This document shows, piece after piece, positions 62,210 through 64,000 of a stretch of DNA of 64,000 nt. The first letter of the stretch is position 1. Every line of letters starts with the position of its first letter. Under the pieces are notes generated by a model, which saw only the letters and a list, made by a program, of their open reading frames with translations, was not told where the DNA came from and ran no database searches. The DNA comes from Hyphomicrobium sp. GTDB lineage: Bacteria > Pseudomonadota > Alphaproteobacteria > Rhizobiales > Hyphomicrobiaceae. Made by a program: the position numbers and the translations under genes. The stretch covers positions 1-64,000 of the forward strand of contig JASBSU010000012.1 of the NCBI GenBank assembly GCA_030148725.1, given 5' to 3'.

Positions 62210-63436
62210 ATGACGCTCGCGCGCCCAGTGATCGCCCCTGCTTCGGCGTTGCGCCGCACCTCGGCGCTTGCGCCGTTGCGCCTGTCCCTGGCGGTGGCCG
62301 CAGTCATCATGGTCGTTGGCGCGGTGGCTCAGGGCAGCGGCGCCGCCAACCCACCGCCCGCGACGGCAGAGGCACTCGGCCGGGAGCTGTTCTTCGACGT
62401 CAATCTATCGCGCAACCGCACGCAGGCATGCGCGACGTGCCACGCGCCGGACCTTGCCTTTGCCGACCCGCGGTCGAATTCCGGTACTGGCAGCGCGGTC
62501 TCGCTCGGCGATGACGGAAAATCCATCGGCGAGCGCAATACCCCGACAGCGGCCTACGCAAGCCTCGCGCCCGAGTTTCACTTCGACAAACACGGCGAGG
62601 CGGTCGGCGGCCTCTTCCTCGACGGTCGCGCCAAGAACCTCGAGGAGCAGGCGGCGGGACCGCCGCTCAATCCGATCGAGATGGCGATGCCCGACAAGGC
62701 GAGCGTCGTCGCGCGCCTGAAGGAAAACCCCGCCTACGTCACGGCATTCCAAGCTCTCTATGGCGATGGGGTGCTCGACGATGCGGAGAAGGGGTTCGCC
62801 GCGATGACCAAGGCGCTCGCCGCCTTCGAGCGCACACCCGAGTTCGCGCCCTTCGATTCGAAATACGACCGCTACCTGCGCGGCGAGGAAAAGCTGACGA
62901 AGCAGGAAGAGCTGGGCCGCGTGCTGTTCTTCTCCAACCAGTTCACCAACTGCTCCGAGTGCCACAAGCTGAACATGATGGGCGGCGCGGAGAAGGAGCC
63001 CTTCACCAACTTCGAGTACGACAACATCGGCGTGCCGGCGAACACGGCAGTGCATGCCGCCAACGGAAAGCCGGCCGACCGTGGTCTCGCCGCTCATCCG
63101 GCGATCAAAGGCACGCCACGGGAAGCGGCACTCGCCGGCAAGTTCAAGGTGCCCTCGCTGCGCAACGTGGCGGTGACCGGCCCCTATATGCACAACGGCG
63201 TTTTCAATAACCTGCGCACGGTCATCCTGTTCTACGACAAGTACAACAACAAGAGCGCCCGGCGTCAGATCAACCCCGAGACGGGGAAGCCCTGGGACCC
63301 GCCCGAGGTACCCGAAAACATCTCTTTGAAGGAGCTCGAGGTCGGCCCCGGCCTTGACGACCGCCGCGTGGATGCGCTCGTCGCCTTCCTCAAAGCGCTC
63401 ACCGATAAGCGCTACGAGCCCCTTTTGAAGCAATGA
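62210..63436 (+). CDS. Di-haem cytochrome c peroxidase/MauG-family protein
   Basis: A 408-residue periplasmic protein with hydrophobic export segment (about 22-42, LRLSLAVAAVIMVVGAVAQG) and two c-type haem motifs: CATCH (within QACATCHAPDLAFADP) and CSECH (TNCSECHKLN). It matches the CcpA/MauG superfamily, which reduces H2O2 or modifies protein residues; no TonB-box or Mbn partner is seen. Start uncertain: ATG 62210 chosen; ATG 62144 and GTG 62114 are in frame. Typical segments GPYMHNGVFNNLRTVILFYD near the C terminus. Confidence 0.9.
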   Translation: MTLARPVIAPASALRRTSALAPLRLSLAVAAVIMVVGAVAQGSGAANPPPATAEALGRELFFDVNLSRNRTQACATCHAPDLAFADPRSNSGTGSAVSLGDDGKSIGERNTPTAAYASLAPEFHFDKHGEAVGGLFLDGRAKNLEEQAAGPPLNPIEMAMPDKASVVARLKENPAYVTAFQALYGDGVLDDAEKGFAAMTKALAAFERTPEFAPFDSKYDRYLRGEEKLTKQEELGRVLFFSNQFTNCSECHKLNMMGGAEKEPFTNFEYDNIGVPANTAVHAANGKPADRGLAAHPAIKGTPREAALAGKFKVPSLRNVAVTGPYMHNGVFNNLRTVILFYDKYNNKSARRQINPETGKPWDPPEVPENISLKELEVGPGLDDRRVDALVAFLKALTDKRYEPLLKQ

Positions 63437-63522
63437 GTTGCGCATTGTGGGAGGCCGGCGTCTGGCGCGGCCCCCGAATCGCGGTACCCCAGGAGCTGGG
63501 GATGGCAACACAGTGCTGAGGG

Positions 63523-64000
63523 ATGTCTCTAACTGCCGCGCGCAAGCTGACCGATAGCTCGGGCCACCTCGACCGTGCGCGCGAGGTGCTGGCTGACGTT
63601 TTCGGCTACCGCGATTTCCGCTCGCATCAGGCCGGCATCATCTCGGCGCTCATTGCGGGCGGCGACGTGCTCGCGCTGATGCCGACCGGCGGTGGAAAGT
63701 CGCTCTGCTATCAGATCCCCTCGCTCGTGCGCCCGGGCCTCGGCGTCGTCGTCTCGCCCCTCATCGCGCTGATGCAGGATCAGGTGGAGGCGCTCACCGC
63801 CGCCGGCGTCAAGGCGGCATTCCTCAATTCGACGCTCGACTACCGCGCGCAGACCGCACTCGAAAACTGGATCGTCTCTGGCGGCCTCGACATCCTCTAC
63901 GTATCGCCGGAGCGCTTGCTTCAGGATCGCACGCTCGCACTTCTCTCGCGCGTCGACATTGCGCTCTTCGCCATCGACGAGGCGCATTGCGTTTCCCAGT
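63523..64000 (+). CDS. recQ: RecQ-family ATP-dependent DNA helicase (3' end outside window)
   Basis: The first 159 residues of RecQ: FGYRDFRSHQAGIISALIAG, Walker A MPTGGGKSLCYQIP (about 53-66), SPLIALMQDQVEAL, YVSPERL and the Walker B DEAHCVSQ at the window end. The frame is open to the last base, so the gene continues. A TGA just upstream makes ATG 63523 the first possible start. A frame read on the opposite strand here is a shadow. Confidence 0.9.
   Translation, partial: MSLTAARKLTDSSGHLDRAREVLADVFGYRDFRSHQAGIISALIAGGDVLALMPTGGGKSLCYQIPSLVRPGLGVVVSPLIALMQDQVEALTAAGVKAAFLNSTLDYRAQTALENWIVSGGLDILYVSPERLLQDRTLALLSRVDIALFAIDEAHCVSQ

Overview
The window is a GC-rich (about 60-65% by eye), gene-dense chromosome segment of an alphaproteobacterium. 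The best guess is a methylotrophic member of the Hyphomicrobiales, Hyphomicrobium-like. The clues are a complete set of N-methylglutamate-pathway homologues, a formaldehyde-activating-enzyme homologue, tandem DUF2852 proteins, an HWE-type histidine kinase and a PHA synthase. I see no rRNA, tRNA, insertion sequence, prophage or CRISPR array. Nearly all features are protein genes with short spacers, many coupled by ATGA or TGATG overlaps. All functions are inferred from sequence reading alone.

Layout. 1-5.5 kb: a multi-HAMP hybrid histidine kinase, cut by the window start, followed by a receiver-HWE kinase. 5.5-6.9 kb: a PRC-barrel protein and a short-chain dehydrogenase. 6.9-13.7 kb: a LysR regulator divergent from a four-subunit sarcosine-oxidase-type operon (soxBDAG) that ends in a divergent formaldehyde-activating-enzyme homologue. 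13.8-24.7 kb: housekeeping and membrane genes (rmuC, PAP2 phosphatase, lipid kinase, creA, YcgN family, uup, a flavoprotein), a NarL-type two-component pair and a truncated haemoglobin.

24.8-39.7 kb is the metabolic centrepiece. A minus-strand operon of eleven genes encodes three tiny membrane proteins, an APC permease, two unknown proteins, mgsA, mgsB, mgsC and gmaS. Divergent to it is a second sarcosine-oxidase-type operon (mgdABCD), translationally coupled to an XRE-cupin regulator and followed by a glutamine-amidotransferase-like gene. Together these can import an amine, make gamma-glutamylmethylamide and N-methylglutamate, and oxidise the latter back to glutamate, passing the methyl carbon to C1 metabolism.

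39.7-50.2 kb: a flavin monooxygenase, zf-CHCC protein, alpha/beta hydrolase, extensin-like lipoprotein, several small secreted proteins (one of 45 residues), the ergothioneine pair egtB-egtD, a TetR regulator, a lysine-rich basic protein, two tandem DUF2852 membrane proteins and a pentapeptide-repeat protein. 50.2-64 kb: a fused 5-oxoprolinase/hydantoinase, a DnaJ-domain protein with an amidase, phaC, small secreted proteins, an SH3 protein, a TonB-dependent receptor, a di-haem peroxidase, and recQ cut by the window end.

The most promising under-described items are: (i) the permease with three dedicated mini membrane proteins plus two unknown genes in the methylamine operon; (ii) the second sox/mgd-type operon linked to a Fae homologue whose catalytic histidine appears replaced; (iii) several precise inverted repeats at the promoters of these operons.
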